DNA of 64,000 nt from a bacterium (GTDB taxonomy: Bacteria; Planctomycetota; Planctomycetia; Pirellulales; Pirellulaceae), in assembly GCA_030430075.1 (NCBI GenBank), contig JAUIGN010000013.1, positions 116,656 to 180,655 of the forward strand, written 5' to 3'. Numbering within the stretch: the stretch's first letter is position 1; each line of letters opens with the position of its first letter. Below, piece by piece: positions 44,749 to 53,253 of this stretch. The notes below the pieces were generated by a model. It saw only the letters and a program-made list of their open reading frames with translations, searched no databases and was not told the DNA's origin. Both the position numbers and the translations under genes were made by a program.

Positions 44749-45447
44749 ATGCAGCGATTCGTGCCAATTGGATTGATGATCTTCAGCGTTGCGGCGGTCG
44801 CCGTCGAGGCCAGCGACGCCGTGACCAGGCGATCGCTGACCACCGCGACGACGGTCAGCGACGGCTTTCGCCGGCAAGTGAGGCAAGCGTCCCTGACGAT
44901 TCCCGACCGGCTTTGGCTGCACGTCGAGCAGTCCGGTTGGGAGGTGCGGATGGCCGAATTTGTTGTGGATGCGGCACCATCGTTGCGGAACCGCCGCCCT
45001 CGAGGTTGGCCACAGAGTGCAACGTGGAACCATTCGGACGCGGTCCATCTGCCCGAAGCGAAACTGCTTGTCCTGGCAGAAAAGCGACTCACGTCCAACG
45101 GCCAGATCGTGCCGAGCAATCGCATCCCCGGGGTACTTCGCCACGAATTCGGGCATGCCTTCGACATTGCCGCCGGCGGCACACGCGGTGCCTACTCGAC
45201 GTCGTCTGAATTCATCGCCTGTTATCGCCGGGATGTTAACGCACTGCGGGTCGAAGACGAGCCGTTACTGGGATACTACCTGCAGGACGAGCGGGCCGGA
45301 TGCCAGGAAGCCTTTGCCGAAGCATTCGCCATCACCTTTGGCGGCGGTTCCGACGTCACACGCAAACAGGAGTTCTCCCGAGCGTTCCCGCGGGTTTTGC
45401 AACACGTGAAACGGTTGCTCCAACCGAGCGACGTTGCCGCCCGGTAA
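44749..45447 (+). CDS. Secreted zincin-type metallopeptidase-like protein (HExxH)
   Basis: 232 residues from the ATG at 44749, which gives a signal peptide (RFVPIGLMIFSVAAVAVEAS); the frame extends upstream to 44545 without support. Near residue 131 is PGVLRHEFGHAFDIAAGG, an HExxH motif with extended HEFGHAFD; about 55 residues later AGCQEAFAEAFAITFGGG offers the Glu expected of a gluzincin, similar to anthrax lethal factor-like/Pro-Pro endopeptidase-type domains. So a zinc-dependent peptidase outside the cytoplasm is likely, but no substrate is predicted. It is divergently oriented to the glycosyltransferase and convergent with the SDR gene. Confidence 0.72.
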   Translation: MQRFVPIGLMIFSVAAVAVEASDAVTRRSLTTATTVSDGFRRQVRQASLTIPDRLWLHVEQSGWEVRMAEFVVDAAPSLRNRRPRGWPQSATWNHSDAVHLPEAKLLVLAEKRLTSNGQIVPSNRIPGVLRHEFGHAFDIAAGGTRGAYSTSSEFIACYRRDVNALRVEDEPLLGYYLQDERAGCQEAFAEAFAITFGGGSDVTRKQEFSRAFPRVLQHVKRLLQPSDVAAR

Positions 45448-45480
45448 ACGATCCACGCCCGGCTGCAGCGGAATCTCGCT

Positions 45481-46209
45481 CTAGCCTCGTCCGACATACG
45501 CCTGCTGGTGGGGAAGTACGATCGACTCCAGCATGGCCACCTCGGGAGGCAGCGTCGCCATCAGGGCGGCAACTTCGGCGATGCTCTCAACCGAGATCAT
45601 CGGCTCGTCATCTTCACTCAGCCCGGTCCCCTCGCGACGTTCGACCAGGATGTTGCCGGGATGCAGGCAACCACAGGTAATCCCGAACTCGCGCCCCTCC
45701 AGGGCGGTGACTTGGGTCAGTCTCCAGAGGCCATGCTTGGACGTCGAATAGGGACCGGAATTCGGGCGGACGCGCTGCGCGGAAATTGACCCGATATTGA
45801 TAATGCGTCCAACACCTTGCGGTTTCATGATCCGCATCGCGGCTCGAGTGCACAAGAACGGTGCGCGGAGATTGGTGGCCATCACGTGATCCCAGGCCTC
45901 CACAGAGAGCTGGTCGAGCGGGCCGCCGTCGAAGGCCCCGGCATTGTTGACTAACAAGTCCAGCTTTCCGAACTGTTCGATTAATGCTGCAAACAGGCGT
46001 TCGACGGCTGCCTCGTCGGAAACATCGGCGGCCTGTGCGACGACCGTCGCGCCCGACTCGGCGAGCTCCGCGCGGGCGTGCTCCAAGGTGCCGGATGTTC
46101 TCGCGGTAATCACCACGGAAAAGCCTCGTGCGGCCAACGCACGGGCGATGCCCAGGCCGATCCCCCGGCTGGCTCCGGTCACCAAGGCGACCTTGTTCGG
46201 TTGCGTCAT
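45481..46209 (-). CDS. SDR-family oxidoreductase
   Basis: 242 residues from the ATG at 46209, which follows AGGAG; a 33-base longer frame exists. Classical SDR motifs: ALVTGASRGIGLGIARALA (NAD(P) binding TGxxxGxG), QAADVSDEAAVERL, LLVNNAGAFDGG (NNAG), IINIGSISAQRV (catalytic Ser) and PYSTSKHGLWRLTQ (YxxxK near residue 155). Both the Ser and the Tyr-Lys pair are present, so an active dehydrogenase/reductase is expected; the substrate cannot be told. Family includes 3-oxoacyl-ACP reductases and many alcohol dehydrogenases. It stands alone. Confidence 0.92.
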   Translation of the reverse strand: MTQPNKVALVTGASRGIGLGIARALAARGFSVVITARTSGTLEHARAELAESGATVVAQAADVSDEAAVERLFAALIEQFGKLDLLVNNAGAFDGGPLDQLSVEAWDHVMATNLRAPFLCTRAAMRIMKPQGVGRIINIGSISAQRVRPNSGPYSTSKHGLWRLTQVTALEGREFGITCGCLHPGNILVERREGTGLSEDDEPMISVESIAEVAALMATLPPEVAMLESIVLPHQQAYVGRG

Positions 46210-46414
46210 GCTGGTCTCCTGCTCAGACTGCGGCGTCTCCATCGGTTTGCTTCTCCCTGAGTCAAGTCTCGCCTGGAAAACGTATTGCCGTTATGATAAG
46301 CGTTCCGGGTCGCCAGGTAACCGGTTGACGCTCGACGGCTTGTTGCGGCGAGTCGACGATGCGTTTGCCGGCTTGAATGACCAACCCTCTGTTGCCCTCT
46401 CATGGAGACCTTCG

Positions 46415-47440
<1,026 letters not shown>

Positions 47441-47752
47441 GAAGACCGGGCGGTCGTGCGGTGCGGCCCCGCCCCGTGCGGCGATTTGGGAACAGGTTTT
47501 CAAGCACTTGCTGCATCGAGCCGGCAGTTGCTCGAGGTAGCCGCCAGCCGGTGAGCACCAGAAACGTCCTCAGGGAAGGACCGCCTGGCGACGGCCGCTG
47601 CCGCCGAAATGCGCCGTTGCTCTCTCACCAGATCGCAGGCGTTGTTCCGCCGCTTGCGGCGCGTATGACGGCATGCCGCCTGTCACGGTGCAAGCATGGG
47701 CCACCAACACCTTCCCGCGCGTGCTGTCGCACAGCGGATGGACTCCGGGCCA
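47441..47752. other. Intergenic gap between convergent genes, nothing recognised
   Basis: Between the coiled-coil protein (plus) and gnd (minus). The open frames have no family features. No clear U-tract terminator was found for either gene. Confidence 0.4.
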
Positions 47753-49258
47753 TCAGTCGCGAGGTTCGCGACGGAGGCCAAGCCAATCCGTATGGAAGGT
47801 ACCTTCGCGATCCGTCCGCTGGTACGTGTGAGCTCCGAAGTAGTCGCGTTGTGCCTGCAGGAGATTGGCCGGCAGGCTTTTGCGGCGGTAGCTGTCGAAA
47901 TAGGCCAGGGCCGTGCTGAAAGCGGGAACCGGGAGACCCATTTGGGTCGCCGTGTTGATGACACGTCGCCACGAGGCTTGCGCCCGGTTGACGGCTTCGG
48001 TGAAGTAGGGGTGCAGCAACAGGTTTTCGAGCTTGGGATCCGCGTCGAAGGCCTCTTTGATCCGGTCCAGGAACTGGGCGCGAATGATACAGCCACCCCG
48101 CCACAGCATGGCACAATCTCCATAGTTGAGGGGCCAGTCGTATTCGTCGGCGGCCGCTTGCAACTGCACGAATCCTTGGGCGTAGCTGCAGATCTTGGAA
48201 GCGTACAGGGCCTGCCGAATGTCTTCGATAAACTCCTGCTTACGACCCGAGTCCGCCGCCCGGCTCAGCGATTCATTCCAATCGGCATCCCAACTAAGCG
48301 TTTCGGCCTCCCCGTCGGCACGGTCCAGCGGGCCGCGCAACAGCTTGGCGGCTCGAATCCGCGCCTCCTTGAACGAGGACAGGGACCGTGCATAGACGGC
48401 CGCTGTGACCAGTGTGCTGGGCACGCCCAGATCGAGGGCTAACTGGCTCATCCACTTCCCCGTTCCTTTGGCGCCGGCAACGTCGAGCACCTTATCGACG
48501 AGGTCACCGTCCGCCAGTTCGTCCTTGACACTGAAAATGTCGCGGGAAATCTCGATCAGGTAGCTCTCCAACTCGCCCCGATTCCAATCGTCGAACACGT
48601 CATAGATTTCGTCGTTGGAGAGCAGCAACGACTCCTTCAACATCAAGTAGGCCTCGCAGATCAACTGCATGTCACCATACTCGATGCCGTTATGAACCAT
48701 TTTTACGTAATGGCCGGCGCCGCGCGGTCCGACCCATTCGCAACAGGGGATGTCGTGATTGGGGCCGACTTTCGCGGCAATGGCCTGGAAGATCGGCTGC
48801 ACATGCGGCCAGGCAGCTTCCGTGCCGCCCGGCATCATGCTGGGACCTTTCAGGGCGCCTTCTTCGCCACCGGAAACACCGGTTCCCACGAACAGCAGGC
48901 CTTGACTCTCGACGGCCTTCGTGCGGCGTTCGGTATCGGCGAAGTGGGTGTTGCCGCCGTCGATAATAATGTCGCCGGGCGACAACAGCGGAATCAATTG
49001 CTCGATCAGGGCGTCGACCGCCGGGCCGGCTTTGACCAGCATCATCACCTTCCGGGGGGACGCGAGGTTCTTGACCAGCTCTTCAACGCTGTGACAACCG
49101 ACAAAGTTCTTGCCGGCGGCCCGCCCCGCCATGAACTCGTCGACCTTTTCGGTGGTGCGATTGAAAACGGCCACGCGAAAACCTCGACTCTCCACGTTGA
49201 GCGCCAAGTTCTCGCCCATTACCGCCAGACCGATCAAGCCGAAATCGCAATCACTCAT
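47753..49258 (-). CDS. gnd: 6-phosphogluconate dehydrogenase (decarboxylating)
   Basis: 501 residues from the ATG at 49258 (MSDCDFGLIGLAVMGENLAL), chosen over a frame start 7 codons upstream. Motifs: GLAVMGENLALNVESRG (NADP loop), VFNRTTEKVDEF, DIIIDGGNTHFADTERR, FVGTGVSGGEEGALKGPSMM, YVKMVHNGIEYGDMQLICEA (catalytic Lys near 185) and KGTGKWMSQLALDLGVPSTL. All are intact and the length is that of the long-chain type. It converts 6-phosphogluconate to ribulose 5-phosphate and CO2 with NADP+. With zwf, two of the three oxidative pentose-phosphate steps are in the window, in different transcripts. Confidence 0.97.
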   Translation of the reverse strand: MSDCDFGLIGLAVMGENLALNVESRGFRVAVFNRTTEKVDEFMAGRAAGKNFVGCHSVEELVKNLASPRKVMMLVKAGPAVDALIEQLIPLLSPGDIIIDGGNTHFADTERRTKAVESQGLLFVGTGVSGGEEGALKGPSMMPGGTEAAWPHVQPIFQAIAAKVGPNHDIPCCEWVGPRGAGHYVKMVHNGIEYGDMQLICEAYLMLKESLLLSNDEIYDVFDDWNRGELESYLIEISRDIFSVKDELADGDLVDKVLDVAGAKGTGKWMSQLALDLGVPSTLVTAAVYARSLSSFKEARIRAAKLLRGPLDRADGEAETLSWDADWNESLSRAADSGRKQEFIEDIRQALYASKICSYAQGFVQLQAAADEYDWPLNYGDCAMLWRGGCIIRAQFLDRIKEAFDADPKLENLLLHPYFTEAVNRAQASWRRVINTATQMGLPVPAFSTALAYFDSYRRKSLPANLLQAQRDYFGAHTYQRTDREGTFHTDWLGLRREPRD

Positions 49259-49702
49259 CAAATCGTGCTCCACGCCCACGCGTGTCCACGGGGCGACATG
49301 TTCATCAAACGACGTTCCGGAAACTGCGACTTCGCCGCCGGTTCCCGCAAATCCAAGGACGCAAATGCCGCATCCGGGGGATAGAAGCAGACGGAGCGAA
49401 TCGGACGAGCTCGCGCCAGAGACCCGGAGGTGACCAGCCGTGGAAAACCGGGGACGTCCTCCACGTTCCGCGTCAGTGACGGTTGGCGAATTGCTGAAAA
49501 ACAGCCTTCCGATCCAGCGGCAGGGGCGATTCTAACGCCCCCATTCACTGCTCGCAATGCGGTGCCTGGAGCGACGGTCCGGCAGGCTCCGAGGCGAGAA
49601 AGTAGTCCGGCCGGCAAACGCTCGCAAGCCACGCGCGGGCCGGTGCGGCGGCCAGAATTGCGCGTCGGATTGCGAGCGATCTTCGCAATGGCGGGGCGGC
49701 GG
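49259..49702. other. Intergenic gap, no gene seen
   Basis: Upstream of gnd and downstream of the 110-residue gene. Several long frames cross it on both strands but lack family features and are Arg/Pro-rich, as expected of chance frames in GC-rich DNA. gnd's promoter should be here. Confidence 0.4.
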
Positions 49703-50035
49703 TTAGGCCGCTTGGCGCCGTGTGGCCGGTACCGATCGTTGTGCCATGGCGTGAGTGACCGTCCGGCAGACCACCGTGTCCAAGGCCAAAGCGTAGACCC
49801 GCGCTGGATTGACGTGAGCCAGATTCTGCTGAGCCGCCGCCACTTCGATGCGGTCACTGACAACCACCGCAGCTCGCGCACGCGTGTAGCCGCGCGCTTC
49901 CTCCAGAGTCATCCCGATGACATTGGGATAGACCCGTTGCCAGACCGAATCGACGCTACGTGCCGCGACATCCTCGGCCAACTCCGTCACCTTGGCCTGC
50001 TGGGTCCAATCCCGAATCTGCTGAATCCACTGCAT
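49703..50035 (-). CDS. Small hypothetical protein
   Basis: 110 residues from the ATG at 50035 (MQWIQQIRDWTQQAKVTEL); the frame runs further upstream without support. Unrecognised. A helical N-terminus (QQIRDWTQQAKVTELAEDVA) is followed by a mixed region (WQRVYPNVIGMTLEEARGYT, then RARAAVVVSDRI) and a helical tail (NLAHVNPARVYALALDTVVC). The residue pattern looks like protein, and the amphipathic helices suggest a small folded domain. No signal peptide. Neighbours (gnd and tRNA-Cys) give no hint of function. Confidence 0.6.
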   Translation of the reverse strand: MQWIQQIRDWTQQAKVTELAEDVAARSVDSVWQRVYPNVIGMTLEEARGYTRARAAVVVSDRIEVAAAQQNLAHVNPARVYALALDTVVCRTVTHAMAQRSVPATRRQAA

Positions 50036-50384
50036 CTGAACTCCCTTTCCCGCGTTTTTCCAGGTGTCAACGGTGCGGCCTTGAATCGGCCTATTCCCTG
50101 CCAACCGCATCCGGTGGTGACACGCGCTGGTAGAATTAGAAATCGTGTGATCGGCGCCCGTTCTTCAGCGATGCCGCCGGGTGTCCACATAACTTGGCTA
50201 GGCAACTTATACGCCGGGCTGTTACAATCGGAGCAATCGGGAGGATCGACCATCATTCGGCCTGGCCCCTCAGCTTTGCCTCACGACTGGTCTGGTCCAG
50301 TACTGCCCAGTTGCTACAATACGCCCAATCGTTACAGGTTGATTGCTTGGCGAAACGCCGCCCATCCCGCCTGGACGGTCTCGT
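50036..50384. other. Intergenic gap upstream of tRNA-Cys
   Basis: No gene seen. Two TACAAT sequences (near 50222 and 50315) could be -10 boxes, the second about 65 bases before the tRNA, but no good -35 lies in front of either. Confidence 0.35.
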
Positions 50385-50457
50385 GGCGCCGTGCCCAAGT
50401 GGCTAAGGGGGCGGATTGCAAATCCGTTATTCACCGGTTCGAATCCGGTCGGCGCCT
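50385..50457 (+). tRNA. tRNA-Cys(GCA)
   Basis: 73 bases folding into a full cloverleaf. Acceptor stem GGCGCCG pairs with CGGCGCC; the anticodon loop is TTGCAAA, giving anticodon GCA (Cys); the T arm is ACCGG-TTCGAAT-CCGGT with the invariant TTCGA. The unpaired base before the 3' end is T (U73), the known identity base for tRNA-Cys. The 3' CCA is not encoded. A terminator follows 4 bases later. Confidence 0.96.
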
Positions 50458-50461
50458 CTCA

Positions 50462-50492
50462 GCCCGCAGCTTCACCGCTGGCGGGTTTTTTT
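50462..50492 (+). terminator. Rho-independent terminator after tRNA-Cys
   Basis: GCCCGCAGC, a short loop, then GCTGGCGGG form a stem with one bulge, followed by TTTTTTT. It lies between tRNA-Cys and the convergent redoxin-like gene, directly after the tRNA. Confidence 0.85.
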
Positions 50493-50507
50493 CTGCGCCA
50501 GCCTTAC

Positions 50508-51296
50508 TCAAGGAGTTTTCCGCGGTACGTTGGGGATTGCCGCCGAGCGACTTGCTTCACTGTGAAGGCGGGGGATCATGGGCAGCAGGTCAGAAAACAG
50601 GTCGTCGGCCGGTTCCCTGCCGGTCGCGGCGGCTCGCACCAGGCACTGTTGATCCAGCAGCAGGCAACCGGGTACCAGTTCGCGACTGGCGGCGGTAACC
50701 AGCGCCGGGGTTCCTCCCAGGACCAGTTGATTCGTCTCGTGGTTGACGCCGAAATGCCGTTCCCACTCGCGCAAATGAGTTGCGGATGGGGCGGCCAGCC
50801 GATCGTCGAAGAGGATCAGATGCACGATCACCACTCGCGGGTCGTCCGGTCCGAAGTTACCGAGCTGGCGGGCGTAGTCGGCCAGCGAGCAAAGACCGGC
50901 ATGCGGCTCGATTCCGTCAAACGCACCACAGCGTTTGCCGCCCGCCAGGGCAACCGACGTGCGGCATGATGTCCCGACGATGTGCAACAGCACCACCCGC
51001 CCACGGAACTCGGTAAGTTTCCGCGGCTGCCCATCCGAGTCGACCAGGGCCACGTCGGGAAACGGCTGCCCCCGTCGTGGCGGCCATTCCGACCGGCCGG
51101 TCGGATGCAACGCGCGCCACCCTTCGCGCTGGACCACGCTCAACAGGGGATAGCCGAAGGTCGTACCGAGGTAACCCATCGCGGCAATCATCACCAGGGC
51201 GAAGATCGATGCGACTGCCGGCGTGGGCTTGATCGCACGCAAGGCGGCCGTGCGGCACCACGCTCGAGCACGGTTGTTCAGTTGTTTACGAATCAC
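50508..51296 (-). CDS. Membrane-anchored thioredoxin-fold (redoxin-like) protein
   Basis: 262 residues. Residues about 28-52 form one membrane helix (ASIFALVMIAAMGYLGTTFG), so the main domain is likely outside the cytoplasm. The domain starts PFPDVALVDSDGQPRKLTEF and RGRVVLLHIVGTSCRTSV, which match the opening of AhpC/SCO1-like redoxins (x-D-x-x-G-x-x-x-x-L-x-x-[FY]-x-G-[KR]-x-x-x-[LV]). Only one Cys is at the place of the usual CxxC (GTSC-RTS); other Cys residues are further along (GGKRC, AGLC, PGCLLL). It ends without conserved features. Could be a copper-chaperone-like, redox or non-catalytic protein. Stands alone, convergent with the tRNA. Confidence 0.6.
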   Translation of the reverse strand: MIRKQLNNRARAWCRTAALRAIKPTPAVASIFALVMIAAMGYLGTTFGYPLLSVVQREGWRALHPTGRSEWPPRRGQPFPDVALVDSDGQPRKLTEFRGRVVLLHIVGTSCRTSVALAGGKRCGAFDGIEPHAGLCSLADYARQLGNFGPDDPRVVIVHLILFDDRLAAPSATHLREWERHFGVNHETNQLVLGGTPALVTAASRELVPGCLLLDQQCLVRAAATGREPADDLFSDLLPMIPRLHSEASRSAAIPNVPRKTP

Positions 51297-51690
51297 GCCT
51301 GCTCCCTTGCTCGGCAGTACATGGCCAGCGTCTCCTTCACTCGCGCTGGCCGCTGATTGAACGCCGTCGGCATCGGCGCGGCTCCGACGCCCCAGGACTG
51401 GCCGGTCCCAACCGAATTCGGCTTGCTTCGCTCACCGACATCACCACCTGACCCGGCGACGATTTCCCACCTGGTGACGGCCGTGAGCTTGGATCATTCA
51501 ACTGCCGCTGGGCGTTCTCCGACAGTTCCCTTGATGGCTGAGCAAACCGGAAGCCAACGCGTTCCGGCTGATATGCGCCGCGCTTTGGGTAAGCTCACCG
51601 ACATTGACGACGACACGACGCCTTGGACGGAATCGCTGTCTGTTCATGACGCATCCGGGTTGGTGTCAGGCAGCGGGTTATCGGCGGTTG
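51297..51690. other. Intergenic gap with a dispersed repeat
   Basis: Upstream of the redoxin-like gene and downstream of pilT. Besides the ~70-base repeat at 51504, no gene is seen; a 144-residue plus-strand frame here overlaps pilT antisense and has no support. Confidence 0.4.
51504..51572 (+). repeat. Dispersed ~70-base element, copy 1
   Basis: Sequence GCCGCTGGGCGTTCT, then TTGATGGCTGAGCAAACCGG, then AACGCGTTCCGGC. It aligns over its length to the two tandem units at 62511-62650, including the palindromic ACCGGA-GC-x-A-GCGTTCCGG end. It contains no gene. Confidence 0.7.
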
Positions 51691-52797
51691 TCAGGCATGT
51701 TGCAGGGCACCGCGAGTTTCACGGATGTGCAACAAACGTGATTCGAAGATGCTCTGGTCCCGCACCAGGCTCAGCGCCTCTTCCTGACTGATCAGGCCGA
51801 AGGCGTGCAGGTTGGCCAACGATTGCTCCAGCAGCAGCATGCCTTCCTTGTTGCCGGTCTGCATCAGCGAATAGATCTGTTCAAGTTCGCCGCGGCGAAT
51901 ATTGTTGCTGATGGCCGGCGTGACAAACATGATCTCGACCGCCGGAACGCGGCCACCCCCTTCCGCTCGCTTCAAAAGTCGTTGCGAAACCACGGCGCGG
52001 AGCACGCGTGAGAGCTGGTTCCGAATCGCGTCTTGCTCTTCCGCGGAGAAGACGCCGATCATCCGGCTCACGGTGCCGACGACGTCGTTCGTATGCAAGG
52101 TCGAAAACACCAGGTGGCCGGTCTCGGCCGCCGTCAATGCGGCCCGCATCGTGGGCAGGTCCCGCAGTTCGCCCACCAGCAGAACATCAGGATCTTCACG
52201 CAGCGAAGCCCGCACTGCTTCGTGAAACGAAGGTACGTCGCAATGCAGCTCACGCTGTCGCACGAGGCTCATCTTATTCGCATGGATGAACTCCAGCGGG
52301 TCTTCGATGGTGATGATATGCTTCGGATGCGTGGCGTTGATCTTGTCGATAATTGTCGCCAGGGTTGTCGATTTGCCGCTCCCCGTCGGCCCGGTGACGA
52401 GTACCAGGCCGTGATGAAAGTCGGCAATGGAGAGCACCTGAGGCGGCAGCGTCAGTTCGTCGACCGAACGAAATTCATCGTCCAGTCGGCGAATGGCCAT
52501 CGCGATCGTGCTCCGCTGCCGAAACACGTTAACGCGAAAGCGGGTGCCGTTCTCCGAGAAAAAGGCGAAATCCAACGTGTGTTCCCTGGCAAAGATTGCC
52601 CGCTGCTCCTCCGACATCAGGCCCATCGCCATCTGCTCGACCTCGTCCGCCGACATCGGCTCGGTGGTGGTCGGCTTCATCGCGCCCTGGAGGCGCATGT
52701 AGGGCGGGACACCACTGGTGATGTGAATGTCGGACGCCTGCAATTCGACGCTCGTATCGAGGATCGCGTGAAACCGGTTTCGCATCGAACTCTGCAT
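51691..52797 (-). CDS. pilT: Twitching-motility ATPase PilT
   Basis: 368 residues, normal length. Begins with the N-terminal PAS-like half (ILDTSVELQASDIHITSGVP), then the AAA+ core: Walker A LVTGPTGSGKSTTLATIID near 136, HIITIEDPLEFIH (Asp box), REDPDVLLVGELRDLPTMRA (Walker B), ETGHLVFSTLHTND (His box) and the C-terminal segments LLKRAEGGGRVPAVEIMF and AISNNIRRGELEQIYSLMQT. PilT hexamers drive type IV pilus retraction. The usual pilus assembly genes are not in the window. Convergence and spacing suggest a single-gene transcript. Confidence 0.96.
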   Translation of the reverse strand: MQSSMRNRFHAILDTSVELQASDIHITSGVPPYMRLQGAMKPTTTEPMSADEVEQMAMGLMSEEQRAIFAREHTLDFAFFSENGTRFRVNVFRQRSTIAMAIRRLDDEFRSVDELTLPPQVLSIADFHHGLVLVTGPTGSGKSTTLATIIDKINATHPKHIITIEDPLEFIHANKMSLVRQRELHCDVPSFHEAVRASLREDPDVLLVGELRDLPTMRAALTAAETGHLVFSTLHTNDVVGTVSRMIGVFSAEEQDAIRNQLSRVLRAVVSQRLLKRAEGGGRVPAVEIMFVTPAISNNIRRGELEQIYSLMQTGNKEGMLLLEQSLANLHAFGLISQEEALSLVRDQSIFESRLLHIRETRGALQHA

Positions 52798-53253
52798 GAG
52801 ACTGCCACCATCTATATTCTTGCGACTTGATCATTGCCTTCGCGCACCGCGTACGCGTCTTCAGAAAAGATAGGTTGCGATCGAATCGGGGGCTGATCGC
52901 GGTCGGAAAATTCGTTCCCCCTGACGCCGCAAGACCCGTTATCCATGACTTGCGAGGAGCAGCCGTCGCACCAGCCCCGCCGCGTGTTGTGGACGACGGG
53001 GGCAACTCGCCGATGCAGCTCACATAACGGTCACAATCGCTACCAGCCCACCCGAGCAACCGGAGCGGGTGGCGGGCGCCCGTTCCGCCGGTGACCTAAG
53101 CTTGCGAACCAGCCGGGACCAAACGACCGTCCGATGGTGGATGACGAGTCCGGGCTGATATTCTGCCCGCTGTTGGAATGCGGATGCGTGAGAGGGCCTC
53201 CCGTGTCCGAGCCGCCGGAATGGGCGGGCCATGCCCCCAACGAGGAACCTTCG
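52798..53253. other. Divergent intergenic gap, no gene seen
   Basis: Between the starts of pilT (minus) and the membrane spermidine-synthase-like gene (plus). Frames are Arg-rich and unsupported. Promoters for both genes should be here; none was recognised. Confidence 0.4.

Noticed and set aside
45944..46414. Upstream extension of the coiled-coil protein (157 more codons in frame)
   Set aside because: It lies antisense to the SDR gene; a signal peptide and GGAGA site start at 46415.
50385..50507. tRNA-Cys as a phage/island attachment site
   Set aside because: No integrase or repeated tRNA 3' end lies nearby in the window.
51357..51791. 144-codon plus-strand frame
   Set aside because: Overlaps the 3' end of pilT antisense, contains the dispersed repeat and has no recognisable domain.
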